Of a stretch of DNA of 64,000 bases, positions 17,540 through 25,760 are shown in pieces. The stretch is taken from assembly GCA_041391925.1 (NCBI GenBank), contig JAWKNA010000011.1:1-64000 (forward strand), written 5' to 3'. Within the stretch, counting starts at the first letter, position 1; each line of letters starts with the position of its first letter. Source of the stretch: JBPOFM01 sp041391925. GTDB taxonomy: Bacteria > Bacteroidota > Bacteroidia > Flavobacteriales > Flavobacteriaceae. The notes under the pieces are model-generated. The model saw nothing but the letters and a program-made list of their open reading frames with translations, made no database searches and was not told the DNA's origin. A program made the translations under genes and the position numbers.

Positions 17540-18487
17540 TTAAAACGTAAATCCCACCTTAACACCTCCCCAACTGGCCGAATCCAAAGTACTGATTTCT
17601 CGGGTAATCAAACTCCTCGAAAACTCAAAGTAAAGCGTACGGGTTTTAAGGATGAACCCATAATCAAGTTGGGCAGTCAATCGTTCAATATCTCTTGAAG
17701 CAATGGTATAAGGGCTACTTTTATTGAACAATCCTCCTTGCAATGTGGCATCATAACCTACCACGTTTGCCATAGGATTCACATAAAAGTAAAGTCGATA
17801 TGTTCTGGTCGCATTTGAAAAAGGAGAGTCAATCCACCCCAAGGTGGTATTAAAACCGATAGAGGCATTGGTAAACAAAGTTCCCAACTGCATCCTAGTT
17901 TGTGCCTGCAAGGAAAACCAATCATCCCATCGCAACACCTGCTTCTCGTAACCCAATTGATAATTCAACACCACATCATTTTTGATTTGATGGCGCCATC
18001 CAAGGGGTTCTTTATTTCCGGTGGCCTTGTGGATGCCCACCTGCATTTCTTCACCAAAAGCACCCGGACCAATAATCCCCAAACTCAACGCACCAGTCCA
18101 TCGCGATTTTTTAATCGTGTCGGTTGAAACCACAAAACTTTTCAACATAATGGCAGCCGCAAACGGACGGTCACCAAATTGTATGTCGGGTCGCTCATAA
18201 TGATTGGGCGTATAACCAATATGCTCAATAGCAAGTCCGTAACTGCGATGAGTGTCCTTCGGAATAATAAACAAATGGTTGATAGGGTTCTTCTCAAACA
18301 CTGGCAACGCCAATTCAAAATTGTAACCCTGAGTGTAGTTTTCATCCGTCGCCGCAAAATAATCATTCTCATAATTGAATCGAAAGTAGCGCTCACTGGA
18401 AATGTGACGATACGACACCAAATGGTCTATCTTTTGGGCAAATAAAATAGAAGGGAAAAACAAAAAGAGAAACAGTCCATACTTCAT
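17540..18487 (-). CDS. LpxR-like outer-membrane lipid A 3'-O-deacylase (DUF2219)
   Basis: A 315-residue outer-membrane beta-barrel with signal peptide ending ILFAQ and a C-terminal aromatic strand (GGVKVGFTF). Family hallmarks: N41-D42 in NYENDYF followed by T47-D48-E-N-Y51-T-Q-G54, then FGDRPFAAAIM and LGIIGPGAFGEEMQ. In Salmonella LpxR the Asn-Asp pair, a His and Ca2+ carry out removal of the 3'-acyloxyacyl group of lipid A. Here it may remodel lipid A and help evade immune or predator sensing. The stop lies directly beside that of the M48 gene. Confidence 0.88.
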   Translation of the reverse strand: MKYGLFLFLFFPSILFAQKIDHLVSYRHISSERYFRFNYENDYFAATDENYTQGYNFELALPVFEKNPINHLFIIPKDTHRSYGLAIEHIGYTPNHYERPDIQFGDRPFAAAIMLKSFVVSTDTIKKSRWTGALSLGIIGPGAFGEEMQVGIHKATGNKEPLGWRHQIKNDVVLNYQLGYEKQVLRWDDWFSLQAQTRMQLGTLFTNASIGFNTTLGWIDSPFSNATRTYRLYFYVNPMANVVGYDATLQGGLFNKSSPYTIASRDIERLTAQLDYGFILKTRTLYFEFSRSLITREISTLDSASWGGVKVGFTF

Positions 18488-18570
18488 ACAGAAACCTACG
18501 ATAATAAACCGCCCAAGGATTTACAGAAAGTCTTAAGTCTAAAATCGAACGTCTTAAATCTAAAGTCTAA

Positions 18571-19350
18571 TTATCTCTTCTCACTCAAATACTTCCAATA
18601 CCGCTTCGGAACGTGCCGCACGTGCAACTTCATATTCTTGCGCGATTCGATATTGGTGCTCTTAAAATAATTTTGCCACAGCAATTGAAACTTCAATTCT
18701 TCTTCAGCAAAAAAGTCCTCTGAAGTGTTTACTGGGTCAAAATCAGCAGGCAACTCCATTATCACCATCTCTACTTTTTTCAAATCGTAGTGAATGCCAT
18801 ACTTTCGCTTGAGGTCATAAATCAACCACTTTTGGTCGGCATATCTGCTTTTGAAATGCTTTTGAATCAATGGCAAAACATTAAAATCGGGTTCAATGGT
18901 GGCAAAATACAAATCGTCCTTCTTCAACCGAAAACGCACAAAGGCCTCCATCCGATGTTTCTCCCGCCCCACACTCTTGGCAACCTGCGACACTTTCAAC
19001 ACAGCCTCGTGCGAATAGTCATCATCCACAATGCTTTTGCTGTCAAAGACATAACGAATAAACTCCAACAAATGCCGTTCAATGCCTGCTTGCTCACTCA
19101 AAAAAGCATACATCAGTCGCAATCTACCATTACTGGAAGTCTTCGATTTCAATCCATTCCAAACGCGTTTTGATTTCTCTAAATCGGTGATAATCTCCTC
19201 TCGCGAATCAAACAAACTATCGGTCGCCACGTGACTTGGCTGAATGTCCACGTTGGTCAACCGCCGTTCATACACATAAAACACACAGGTCAAAAAACCT
19301 TCAAAGGTGGCATCATAGCTCAATATCTGTAATGCGTTTGCTTCCAACAT
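18571..19350 (-). CDS. TIGR03915-family protein, partner of the radical SAM protein
   Basis: About 259 residues from the ATG at 19350, which overlaps the TGA of the upstream radical SAM gene by one base (TGATG). It matches the family described as a putative DNA repair or DNA metabolism protein (TIGR03915/DUF4130): an N-terminal SYDATFEGFLTCVFYVYERR, a central LRLMYAFLSEQAGIERHLLEF, RFRLKKDDLYFATIEPDFNVL, and KWLIYDLKRKYGIHYDLKK, ending near RHVPKRYWKYL. In some bacteria the domain is fused to a uracil-DNA glycosylase-like domain; here it stands alone. The function is unproven. It is strictly linked to the radical SAM gene. Confidence 0.88.
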   Translation of the reverse strand: MLEANALQILSYDATFEGFLTCVFYVYERRLTNVDIQPSHVATDSLFDSREEIITDLEKSKRVWNGLKSKTSSNGRLRLMYAFLSEQAGIERHLLEFIRYVFDSKSIVDDDYSHEAVLKVSQVAKSVGREKHRMEAFVRFRLKKDDLYFATIEPDFNVLPLIQKHFKSRYADQKWLIYDLKRKYGIHYDLKKVEMVIMELPADFDPVNTSEDFFAEEELKFQLLWQNYFKSTNIESRKNMKLHVRHVPKRYWKYLSEKR

Positions 19351-20609
19351 CAAAACAAACTTAATTGCGGACTCAACAAGGGCTGGTATTTTGAGGTGCT
19401 GTTTTGAAGTATCAATGATTTCAATTGAATAGCACTCAAATCACGACGTTCAAAATCACGAGATTCACAAACCAAAAAATATTTCGCTCGATTCAAAGCG
19501 ACACCCAGTCGTTTCAAGTGCTCCCAATTCAAACGTCGGTAACGCCTGGCGTGCAAAATTTTATTTACAGATTTCATTCCCAAACCTGGCACTCGGGCCA
19601 ATAGCAGTTTATCGGCCGTATTCACATCCACAGGAAATAATTGCAAATTTCGAAGAGCCCAACCCAATTTCGGGTCAACGTCCAAATCCAAATTCGGATG
19701 CTCATTGTTCAAAATCTCATTCACTTTAAACCCATAAAACCGCATCAACCAATCGGTCTGATACAATCGGTTTTCACGAAGCATCGGCACAGCGGTCCCG
19801 ATATGCGGCAAGCGGTCATCATAACTGATGGGTATATAGCCCGAGTAGTACACACGCCTCAAATCAAATTTGTCGTAGAGATAATTCGCCGTCCACATAA
19901 TCTGCTGGTCGCTCTCGCCACTGGCACCGATAATCATCTGCGAACTTTGCCCAGCTGGCGCGTACTTCGGCGTGCTTTTGATAAGTTTTTTTTCAGATTT
20001 ATATTGAATGATTTCATTCTTCACCTTGGTCATCGGCTTGATAAAGTCTTCCCGTTTTTTGTCGGGTGCCAACAATTTCAAACCGGTTTCCGTCGGGATT
20101 TCAATATTCACACTCAAACGGTCGGCATACAGCCCAGCCTCGCGCATCAATTCATCCGAACAGCCCGGTATAGATTTCAAGTGGATATACCCGTGAAAAT
20201 TTTCTTCGAGTCGCAATTTTTTGGCAACTGCAACCAACCGCTCCATGGTATAATCGGGACTCTTGAAAATACCCGAACTCAAAAACAGACCTTCTATATA
20301 ATTCCGACGGTAAAAATTGATGGTCAAATCCACAACTTCCTGCACCTGAAACGCAGCACGCTTAATGTCATTGCTCTTTCGCGTCACACAATAGGCACAA
20401 TCAAAAATGCAGTAATTGGTGAGGAGAATTTTCAACAGCGACACACAGCGTCCATCTTCGGTGTACGAATGACAGATGCCCATCCCAGTGGAATTCCCAA
20501 GCCCTTTCGTGGTATTCTTACGCGTACTGCCGCTCGATGCGCACGACACATCGTATTTGGCTGCATCCGCCAGTATTTCCAATTTTTCTTTTATCCGTTC
20601 AAACGACAT
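19350..20609 (-). CDS. Putative DNA modification/repair radical SAM protein (TIGR03916-like)
   Basis: About 419 residues from the ATG at 20609; an in-frame TTG at 20633 would add 8 residues. The start MSFERIKEKLEILADAAKYD is the family hallmark. The [4Fe-4S]-binding motif is C67-x3-C71-x2-C74 (NYCIFDCAYCV). A C-terminal helix-hairpin-helix region (ARVPGLGMKSVNKIL) suggests nucleic-acid binding. It is co-translated with the TIGR03915-like partner. The pair is conserved in many bacteria, but its substrate is not known to me. A possible leader peptide lies at its start. Confidence 0.92.
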   Translation of the reverse strand: MSFERIKEKLEILADAAKYDVSCASSGSTRKNTTKGLGNSTGMGICHSYTEDGRCVSLLKILLTNYCIFDCAYCVTRKSNDIKRAAFQVQEVVDLTINFYRRNYIEGLFLSSGIFKSPDYTMERLVAVAKKLRLEENFHGYIHLKSIPGCSDELMREAGLYADRLSVNIEIPTETGLKLLAPDKKREDFIKPMTKVKNEIIQYKSEKKLIKSTPKYAPAGQSSQMIIGASGESDQQIMWTANYLYDKFDLRRVYYSGYIPISYDDRLPHIGTAVPMLRENRLYQTDWLMRFYGFKVNEILNNEHPNLDLDVDPKLGWALRNLQLFPVDVNTADKLLLARVPGLGMKSVNKILHARRYRRLNWEHLKRLGVALNRAKYFLVCESRDFERRDLSAIQLKSLILQNSTSKYQPLLSPQLSLF

Positions 20610-20640
20610 ATAAACACAAAAGCCTCTCTTCAAAAGGCAT
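20599..20640 (-). other. Possible 13-residue upstream ORF with a Shine-Dalgarno-like AGGAGG
   Basis: On the minus strand AGGAGG is followed 4 bases later by an ATG opening a 13-codon frame that ends (TGA) 8 bases inside the radical SAM gene. AGGAGG is rare before flavobacterial genes, so it may mark a translationally coupled leader peptide. Equally, the motif may drive the in-frame TTG at 20633 and the small frame may be accidental. Confidence 0.3.
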
Positions 20641-20802
20641 CAATCCTCCTGAAATTTAATTAATTAGTTGTCTGGTACGCCCTGTTGATTGGTTAGAAGA
20701 AATGTGTATGGGGCAACAGCAGATGTTGGTCTGAAAAACCGTCACTAAATTACAGAATTTGTAAGTTTTTTTGGAGCGAATTTGAATAAATTTTTAATGT
20801 AA

Positions 20803-20830
20803 TTGAATTGGATAAGATGAACTAAATTTG
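20803..20830 (+). promoter_or_regulatory. Promoter of the Rrf2-type regulator gene
   Basis: TTG (20803-20805), a 17-base spacer and TAAATTTG (20823-20830) match the flavobacterial TTG / TANNTTTG arrangement. The ATG is 44 bases downstream, leaving a leader that contains a dyad. Confidence 0.55.
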
Positions 20831-20833
20831 ATG

Positions 20834-20850
20834 CGTCAAAAAAAATGACG
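20834..20850 (+). promoter_or_regulatory. Dyad CGTCA-N7-TGACG just after the Rrf2-gene promoter
   Basis: A perfect 5-bp inverted repeat with a 7-base A-rich centre, placed at the expected transcription start. It has the 17-bp geometry of a dimer-binding site and could be an autoregulatory operator; a weak RNA hairpin is the alternative. Confidence 0.35.
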
Positions 20851-20874
20851 ACCTTCGTTCTCTAATGCATTAAA

Positions 20875-21285
20875 ATGCTTTCCAAACGAGCCAAATATGC
20901 CATCAAGACTTTGATTTTTCTTCACCAAAACCGTGAGGCAACGCCTATTTCGGCTAAAATCATAGCGGAGCAAGAACGCATTCCGTATAAATTCTTGGAA
21001 AATATTTTGAGGGAATTGCGCCAACATAAACTGCTCACGAGCGAGCGCGGTGCAGAAGGCGGTTATAAATTCTTGATGGAACCAAGTGAGATAACGGTGG
21101 CTGACGTGGTGCGCATTGTCGATGGTCCTATCGCATTGATTCCCTGTGTCTCTGAAAATTTCTATGAAAAATGCAATGAATGTATAGACGAAGAAACCTG
21201 CCAAATCCGAAAACTCTTTGCAGAACTGCGTACAGATATGCTCCCTACGCTTGAAAAATCAATCACAGAATTGGCGAGTATGTGA
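20875..21285 (+). CDS. Rrf2-family transcriptional regulator
   Basis: A 136-residue winged-helix regulator. The N-terminus MLSKRAKYAIKTLIFL is the family signature, followed by PYKFLENILRELRQHKLLTSERGAEGGYKF (recognition helix and wing; key residues LENILREL and RGAEGGY) and ITVADVVRIVDGP. Cysteines C91, C100, C103 and C109 lie where IscR, NsrR and RsrR place their Fe-S ligands, so it may sense iron-sulfur status, redox or NO; the C-x8-C-x2-C-x5-C spacing is not classical IscR. It is followed by a promoter with a dyad and by the DUF2490/PiT unit, its likely target. Confidence 0.93.
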   Translation: MLSKRAKYAIKTLIFLHQNREATPISAKIIAEQERIPYKFLENILRELRQHKLLTSERGAEGGYKFLMEPSEITVADVVRIVDGPIALIPCVSENFYEKCNECIDEETCQIRKLFAELRTDMLPTLEKSITELASM

Positions 21286-21303
21286 TTTTTTTTGTTTTTA
21301 TAT

Positions 21304-21320
21304 CATACTTATTTGGTATG
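21304..21320 (+). promoter_or_regulatory. Dyad CATAC-N7-GTATG overlapping the DUF2490/PiT promoter
   Basis: A perfect 5-bp inverted repeat with a 7-base centre that includes the -33 TTTG of the promoter. A third half-site GTATG follows at 21325-21329. Position and geometry fit a repressor operator, most simply for the adjacent Rrf2 protein (inference). Confidence 0.45.
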
Positions 21321-21343
21321 AATAGTATGTTTTTGTATATTTG
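21312..21343 (+). promoter_or_regulatory. Promoter of the DUF2490-PiT unit
   Basis: TTTG (21312-21315), 20-base spacer, TATATTTG (21336-21343): a full match to the Bacteroidota consensus. The ATG lies 17 bases further on. The -33 element sits inside the dyad above. Confidence 0.65.
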
Positions 21344-21360
21344 ATTAAAAATTGGTGGTT

Positions 21361-22092
21361 ATGACTGTTCAAATGAGAATGATAATCATAATGATGGTGC
21401 TTCTTGGTACCACAATGTCGAAGGCACAGAAAAATGTAGACCATCAAAATCTTCTCTGGACACGCTATGCCCTAAAATTGAAATTCAACGACCGATGGTC
21501 GGCGTCCCAAGAAATTGAAGAGTGCACCTACTGGTTTCCGTGGCGTCAGCATCAGTTTGTAACACGCACAATGGGCAGATATCATTTTGAAAATGGTTTC
21601 GGCATCGGTGCAGGTGTTGCGTATTTCCGTCAGTCGTTGCCTCAAGACCCAGAGGCTGATGTCAATTATACCCAACCGGAATTGCGTTCTGAATTTGAGC
21701 TCACCTATATGCATTCGCTGTCTGAAAAACTGTCAATGAACCATCGCTATTGGAATGAGTTGCGCTATTTTAAGGAAGAAGGCAAAGATTATGAATACGG
21801 AAATATGCGGATGCGTTACAGGCTCGAATTGCAATACAAACACAGCGAAAGTCTGAGCTTCAGGGCATTTGATGAAATTTTTATCAATCTGGGCGAAAAC
21901 ATCGTCAATAACACTTTCGACCAAAACCGTTATGGCGCCAGCATTCAGTATATGCCCATCAAAAACTTCGGATTGGAGTTGGGCTACATCAATTGGTTCC
22001 AGCAGCGTCCGTCTGGCGTTGATTTTTATAACCGCAACATCGTAAGACTAACCGTGCATCACACCATTGATGTGTCTAAAAAAACCAAATAA
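21361..22092 (+). CDS. DUF2490 outer-membrane beta-barrel protein
   Basis: About 243 residues from the ATG at 21361 (an in-frame TTG 9 bases upstream is less likely). Signal peptide ending GTTMSKAQ. The rest is alternating short aromatic strands and turns (NLLWTRYALKLKFNDRW, FPWRQHQFVTRTMGRYHF, NYTQPELRSEFELTYMH), the pattern of a 10- to 12-strand barrel. DUF2490 proteins are found in Bacteroidota and others and are of unknown function. It sits 2 bases before the PiT-family transporter and is probably co-transcribed, so it may be the outer-membrane route for the same anion. Confidence 0.85.
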   Translation: MTVQMRMIIIMMVLLGTTMSKAQKNVDHQNLLWTRYALKLKFNDRWSASQEIEECTYWFPWRQHQFVTRTMGRYHFENGFGIGAGVAYFRQSLPQDPEADVNYTQPELRSEFELTYMHSLSEKLSMNHRYWNELRYFKEEGKDYEYGNMRMRYRLELQYKHSESLSFRAFDEIFINLGENIVNNTFDQNRYGASIQYMPIKNFGLELGYINWFQQRPSGVDFYNRNIVRLTVHHTIDVSKKTK

Positions 22093-22094
22093 CT

Positions 22095-23114
22095 ATGTCC
22101 TCTATTTTTAACCTTTTAACAATTCCGTTTTTACTCGCAATGTTTTTGGCAATGGTAATGGGAGGAAGCGGCACAGCACCGTCGTTTTCTGCAGCGTATG
22201 GCGCACGTGTCATCAAGAAATCCTTGATTCCCGGACTCTTCGGAATTATGGTCGTGTTAGGTGCTTTATTGGCTGGCAAGGAAGTCTCCTTGACCCTTGG
22301 AGATAATCTTCTGGATAGTGCCTTCTTTACGCCATTGACCACTTCCCTGATTCTATTGTCCATCGGACTTTCCATTTTATTCGCCATTCTTTTGGGAGTG
22401 CCACAATCCACCAGTCAGTCCACCGTATTGGCAATTGCGGGCGCGGCAACGGCATTGCACAGCCTCAACAAACGCACCTTATTTATAGACATCATTCCTA
22501 CGTGGGTCATTCTGCCCTGCATCTCGTTCATCATCGTCTTTATCCTCTCAAAATGGATACTCCCAGCCGTTAAACGTCAATTTTTCAGAAGCAATTCAGA
22601 AACTATCACGCACCACAAAGGTTTTAAAGTCCTTCTGATACTATCATCGCTCTACGTGGCGTTTTCTATTGGAGCCAATAATGTCGCCAATGCCGCAGCT
22701 CCTATTGCTTCGTTGACAGCCAATGAAGTTGGGTACACCTCCACCGAGAATTTCCTCCCGATTATTATTTTATCAGTATTGATTGTCGCTCCTTGCTTTG
22801 CCATAGGAAGCTCTCTGTTCGGGCACAAAGTCACAAAACCCAATGGTGATGATATTGTAGAAGTGAATCCATTGAATGCCACCATCATAGCATTCATCGT
22901 AGCCAGTCTCTTGATTTTTGCTTCCGTAGTAAAAGGCATACCAACCTCCTTGGTACAACTGAATGCCGCCGGATTCATCGCCTTGAGCATCAGCAAAAAA
23001 GGTTTTAAGAACACATTCTCAAACAAAACCGTAAAGCGCTTCTTTGTGGTATGGGCCATTGCTCCTGTGTTCTCCTTTATTCTTACCTATATCCTTATCA
23101 GTCTTTGCGTTTGA
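22095..23114 (+). CDS. PiT-family anion permease (phosphate or sulfate transporter)
   Basis: A 339-residue inner-membrane protein with about ten membrane segments. The two inverted PiT signatures are seen as MGGSGTAPSFSAAYGARV near the start and SIGANNVANAAAPIASL in the second half; internal LLGVPQSTSQSTVLAIAG and KGIPTSLVQLNAAGFIALSIS are also typical. Members carry phosphate or, as in CysP of Bacillus subtilis, sulfate. Control by an Rrf2-type regulator and pairing with DUF2490 would fit sulfur assimilation, but no cys genes are in the window, so the substrate stays open. Confidence 0.9.
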   Translation: MSSIFNLLTIPFLLAMFLAMVMGGSGTAPSFSAAYGARVIKKSLIPGLFGIMVVLGALLAGKEVSLTLGDNLLDSAFFTPLTTSLILLSIGLSILFAILLGVPQSTSQSTVLAIAGAATALHSLNKRTLFIDIIPTWVILPCISFIIVFILSKWILPAVKRQFFRSNSETITHHKGFKVLLILSSLYVAFSIGANNVANAAAPIASLTANEVGYTSTENFLPIIILSVLIVAPCFAIGSSLFGHKVTKPNGDDIVEVNPLNATIIAFIVASLLIFASVVKGIPTSLVQLNAAGFIALSISKKGFKNTFSNKTVKRFFVVWAIAPVFSFILTYILISLCV

Positions 23115-23132
23115 TAATATTGTGAGGTAGCG

Positions 23133-23468
23133 CTAAAACACGCTATCCATTTTCTAAAACACGCAATCCATTTCTTAAAATACGTAATCCATTTTCTAAA
23201 ATACGCTATCCATTTTCTAAAACACGTTATCCATTTCCTAAAACACGTTATCCATTTCCTAAAACACGTTATCCATTTCCTAAAACACGTTATCCATTTC
23301 CTAAAACACGTTATCCATTTTCCAAAACACGCTATCCATTTTCTAAAACACGCTATCCATTTTCCAAAACACGCTATCCATTTCCTAAAACACGCTATCC
23401 ATTTTCCAAAACACGCTATCCATTTCCTGAAACACGCTATCCATTTCCTGGAACACGCAATCCAATTC
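23133..23468. repeat. Tandem array: 16 copies of a 21-bp unit
   Basis: The unit reads CTAAAACACG, then two variable bases, then ATCCATTT and T or C. Sixteen contiguous copies fill 336 bases with no spacers and no length variation. Copies 5-8 are identical (CGTTATCC type), and the outer copies are the most diverged, as expected from slippage or unequal exchange. A seventeenth remnant decays toward 23500. It fills the 416-base gap between the PiT gene and relA. The unit has no stop codon in some frames of both strands, so the long frames across it are not evidence of coding. Confidence 0.95.
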
Positions 23469-23530
23469 CTCCAAAAATTTTCCAACAAAAAAGTATTGTC
23501 CATTTACTTTCTTTATCTTACATTTAGTTT

Positions 23531-25735
23531 ATGACAGAGGTAGAGTTAGAAAAAGAAAATGCGGACATAGCCAAGGCGTATAAAAGGCTACTCAAAGTAA
23601 GTTATCAAACCCTTACAGACGACGATAAAAAACTCATTAGAAGCGCTTTTGATGTTGCCGTAGATGCACACAAAGACCAACGCCGAAAATCAGGCGAGGC
23701 ATACATTTTCCATCCCATCGCCGTGGCAACGATTGTCGCTTCAGAAATTGGCTTGGACGCCACAAGTATTGCCGCTGCCCTACTTCACGATGTGGTGGAA
23801 GACAATCCAGATTATTCGTTGGAAGATATCGAACGTCTTTTCGGAAAAACGGTGGCGCGCATTGTAGATGGATTGACCAAGATTTCGTCTTTGAGCAAGG
23901 AAACCGATGTCTCTACGCAAGCGGAAAATTTCCGTAAAATGCTCTTGACGCTCAATGACGATGTGCGTGTCATCATCATCAAGATTGCCGATCGTCTGCA
24001 CAACATGCAAACCATGGACAGCATGAAACCTGACAAACAGGTGAAAATTGCTTCCGAAACCTTATACATCTATGCACCCTTGGCGCACCGGATTGGTCTC
24101 TACAACATCAAAACCGAACTTGAAGACCTCGGCCTTAAATACACGGAGCCTGATGTCTATAATGACATTCACAATAAGATTAAAGAAAGTAAAGAAGAGC
24201 AAGATGCATATATAAAGGCGTTTTCCAAAGTCATTGTCGATTCATTGAATAATGAAGGCTTAAACTACGATATCAAAGGAAGACCGAAATCCATTTATTC
24301 CATCAGACGAAAGATGTTAAAGCAAGGCGTTTCGTTTGATGAAGTATATGATAAGTTTGCGGTCAGAATCATCTATAAATCCGATTTAGGAAACGAGAAA
24401 TTCCTCGCTTGGAAAATTTACTCCATTGTCACCGACCATTTCATTCCCAACCCTATCCGTCTCCGCGATTGGATTTCATCACCGAAATCCACCGGTTATG
24501 AAGCGCTCCATATTACTGTTATGGGACCCAAAGGTCGTTGGGTGGAGGTACAGATTCGTAGTGAGCGAATGAATGAAATTGCCGAAAAAGGCTATGCCGC
24601 GCATTATAAATACAAACAAGGCAATGCTGAAGATGCTTTAGATACATGGATTGACAAACTTCAAGAAGCCTTGGAAAGCAATGAAACCAATGCAGTGGAT
24701 TTTGTGGAGCAGTTTAAATTGAATCTTTATTCAAAGGAAATCTTTGTTTTTTCACCAAAAGGTGATTTAAAATCATTGCCTAAAGGAGCCACTCCTTTGG
24801 ACTTTGCATTCAGCGTCCATACCGAAGTTGGTATGAGAACACGAGGGGCTAAAGTCAATGGAAAGTTGGTGCCATTAAGCCACGAACTGCAAAGTGGTGA
24901 CCAAGTGGAAATATTGACTTCAGAAAGTGCAAAACCCAATCCAAACTGGCTGGACTACGCCACTACAGCACGTGCGCGAAGCAAAATAAAATCATCTCTC
25001 AAGGACGAGAAAAAAGAAGTCGCCGAAGAAGGCAAGGAAATTTTACGACGCAAACTAAAGCAACTTAAAATAAATCTTGACGAAAAAGCAGTCAACGAAA
25101 TGGTCGTACATTTTAAGCTCAAGACGAGTCTCGATTTGTTTTACAGAGTTGGGGTTGGAACCATTGACAATACCATGCTTAAGGATTTTGCCAACTCGCG
25201 AAGCAATGCCTTCATGAGCTATATAAAAAGTAAAATCCGTAAGCCAACAGTTGCTCCAGATATTGACAAAGATGAGATTACTGCCAAGTATGATATGCTG
25301 GTGTTCGGAAAAGAGGAAGAAAAACTGGACTATAAATTATCAACCTGTTGCAATCCTATTCCAGGTGATGATGTATTTGGATTTTTGACTATTAATGAAG
25401 GCATAAAAGTCCATAAAAAAAATTGCCCAAATGCTTTGAGCTTACAATCCAACTATGCATACAGAATTATGCAAGCCAAATGGATTGATTCGTCACAGCA
25501 AGATTTTACCGCGCAAATTACCTTGTCTGGTATTGACAATTTAGGTTTGGTTAATCATATCACAAACGTCATTTCATCGCATATGCATGTGAATATGAAG
25601 AGTATCAGTTTTGAAAGTGACGATGGCGTTTTTTCAGGAAAAATAAACGTTGTGGTGAAAAATATTACAATGCTCAAAAAGCTAATGGAAAATCTCAAAA
25701 AAATTAATGGGATTGATAAGGTGACAAGAGTATAA
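23531..25735 (+). CDS. Bifunctional (p)ppGpp synthetase/hydrolase (RelA/SpoT, Rsh)
   Basis: A 734-residue stringent-response enzyme. The N-terminal HD hydrolase domain keeps H47, RRKSGEAYIFHP with H61, and H86-D87 (LLHDVVEDN), so hydrolysis should be active. The synthetase domain shows RPKSIYSIRRKM, DKFAVRII and DWISSPKSTGYEALH. A TGS domain (about 395-455; IFVFSPKGDLKSLPKGATPLDFAFSVHTEVG region), a Zn-finger/CC region with CCNPIPGDDVFGF, and a C-terminal ACT domain (about 660-734) follow. Bacteroidota usually carry one or two such Rsh proteins. The upstream region holds the 21-bp array. Confidence 0.96.
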   Translation: MTEVELEKENADIAKAYKRLLKVSYQTLTDDDKKLIRSAFDVAVDAHKDQRRKSGEAYIFHPIAVATIVASEIGLDATSIAAALLHDVVEDNPDYSLEDIERLFGKTVARIVDGLTKISSLSKETDVSTQAENFRKMLLTLNDDVRVIIIKIADRLHNMQTMDSMKPDKQVKIASETLYIYAPLAHRIGLYNIKTELEDLGLKYTEPDVYNDIHNKIKESKEEQDAYIKAFSKVIVDSLNNEGLNYDIKGRPKSIYSIRRKMLKQGVSFDEVYDKFAVRIIYKSDLGNEKFLAWKIYSIVTDHFIPNPIRLRDWISSPKSTGYEALHITVMGPKGRWVEVQIRSERMNEIAEKGYAAHYKYKQGNAEDALDTWIDKLQEALESNETNAVDFVEQFKLNLYSKEIFVFSPKGDLKSLPKGATPLDFAFSVHTEVGMRTRGAKVNGKLVPLSHELQSGDQVEILTSESAKPNPNWLDYATTARARSKIKSSLKDEKKEVAEEGKEILRRKLKQLKINLDEKAVNEMVVHFKLKTSLDLFYRVGVGTIDNTMLKDFANSRSNAFMSYIKSKIRKPTVAPDIDKDEITAKYDMLVFGKEEEKLDYKLSTCCNPIPGDDVFGFLTINEGIKVHKKNCPNALSLQSNYAYRIMQAKWIDSSQQDFTAQITLSGIDNLGLVNHITNVISSHMHVNMKSISFESDDGVFSGKINVVVKNITMLKKLMENLKKINGIDKVTRV

Positions 25736-25741
25736 AAAGAG

Positions 25742-25749
25742 TAAATTTG
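25742..25749 (+). promoter_or_regulatory. -7 box for the Fur-family gene
   Basis: TAAATTTG fits TANNTTTG and ends 11 bases before the ATG. No -33 TTG at proper spacing is seen; the gene may also be read through from relA. Confidence 0.4.
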
Positions 25750-25760
25750 CAACGTCAAAT

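Noticed and set aside
20641..20875. Riboswitch in the leader of the radical SAM gene
   Set aside because: Short complementary segments exist, but I could not match a known aptamer core; only a hairpin possibility is noted.
23133..23468. CRISPR array
   Set aside because: Units are contiguous with no spacers and no cas genes are nearby.
23087..23503. A 138-codon minus-strand frame with WIACFRK heptads
   Set aside because: It is the 21-bp array read in a stop-free frame. The plus strand also has a stop-free frame (LKHAIHF heptads), and the frame runs into the pit gene. No promoter or codon bias supports coding.
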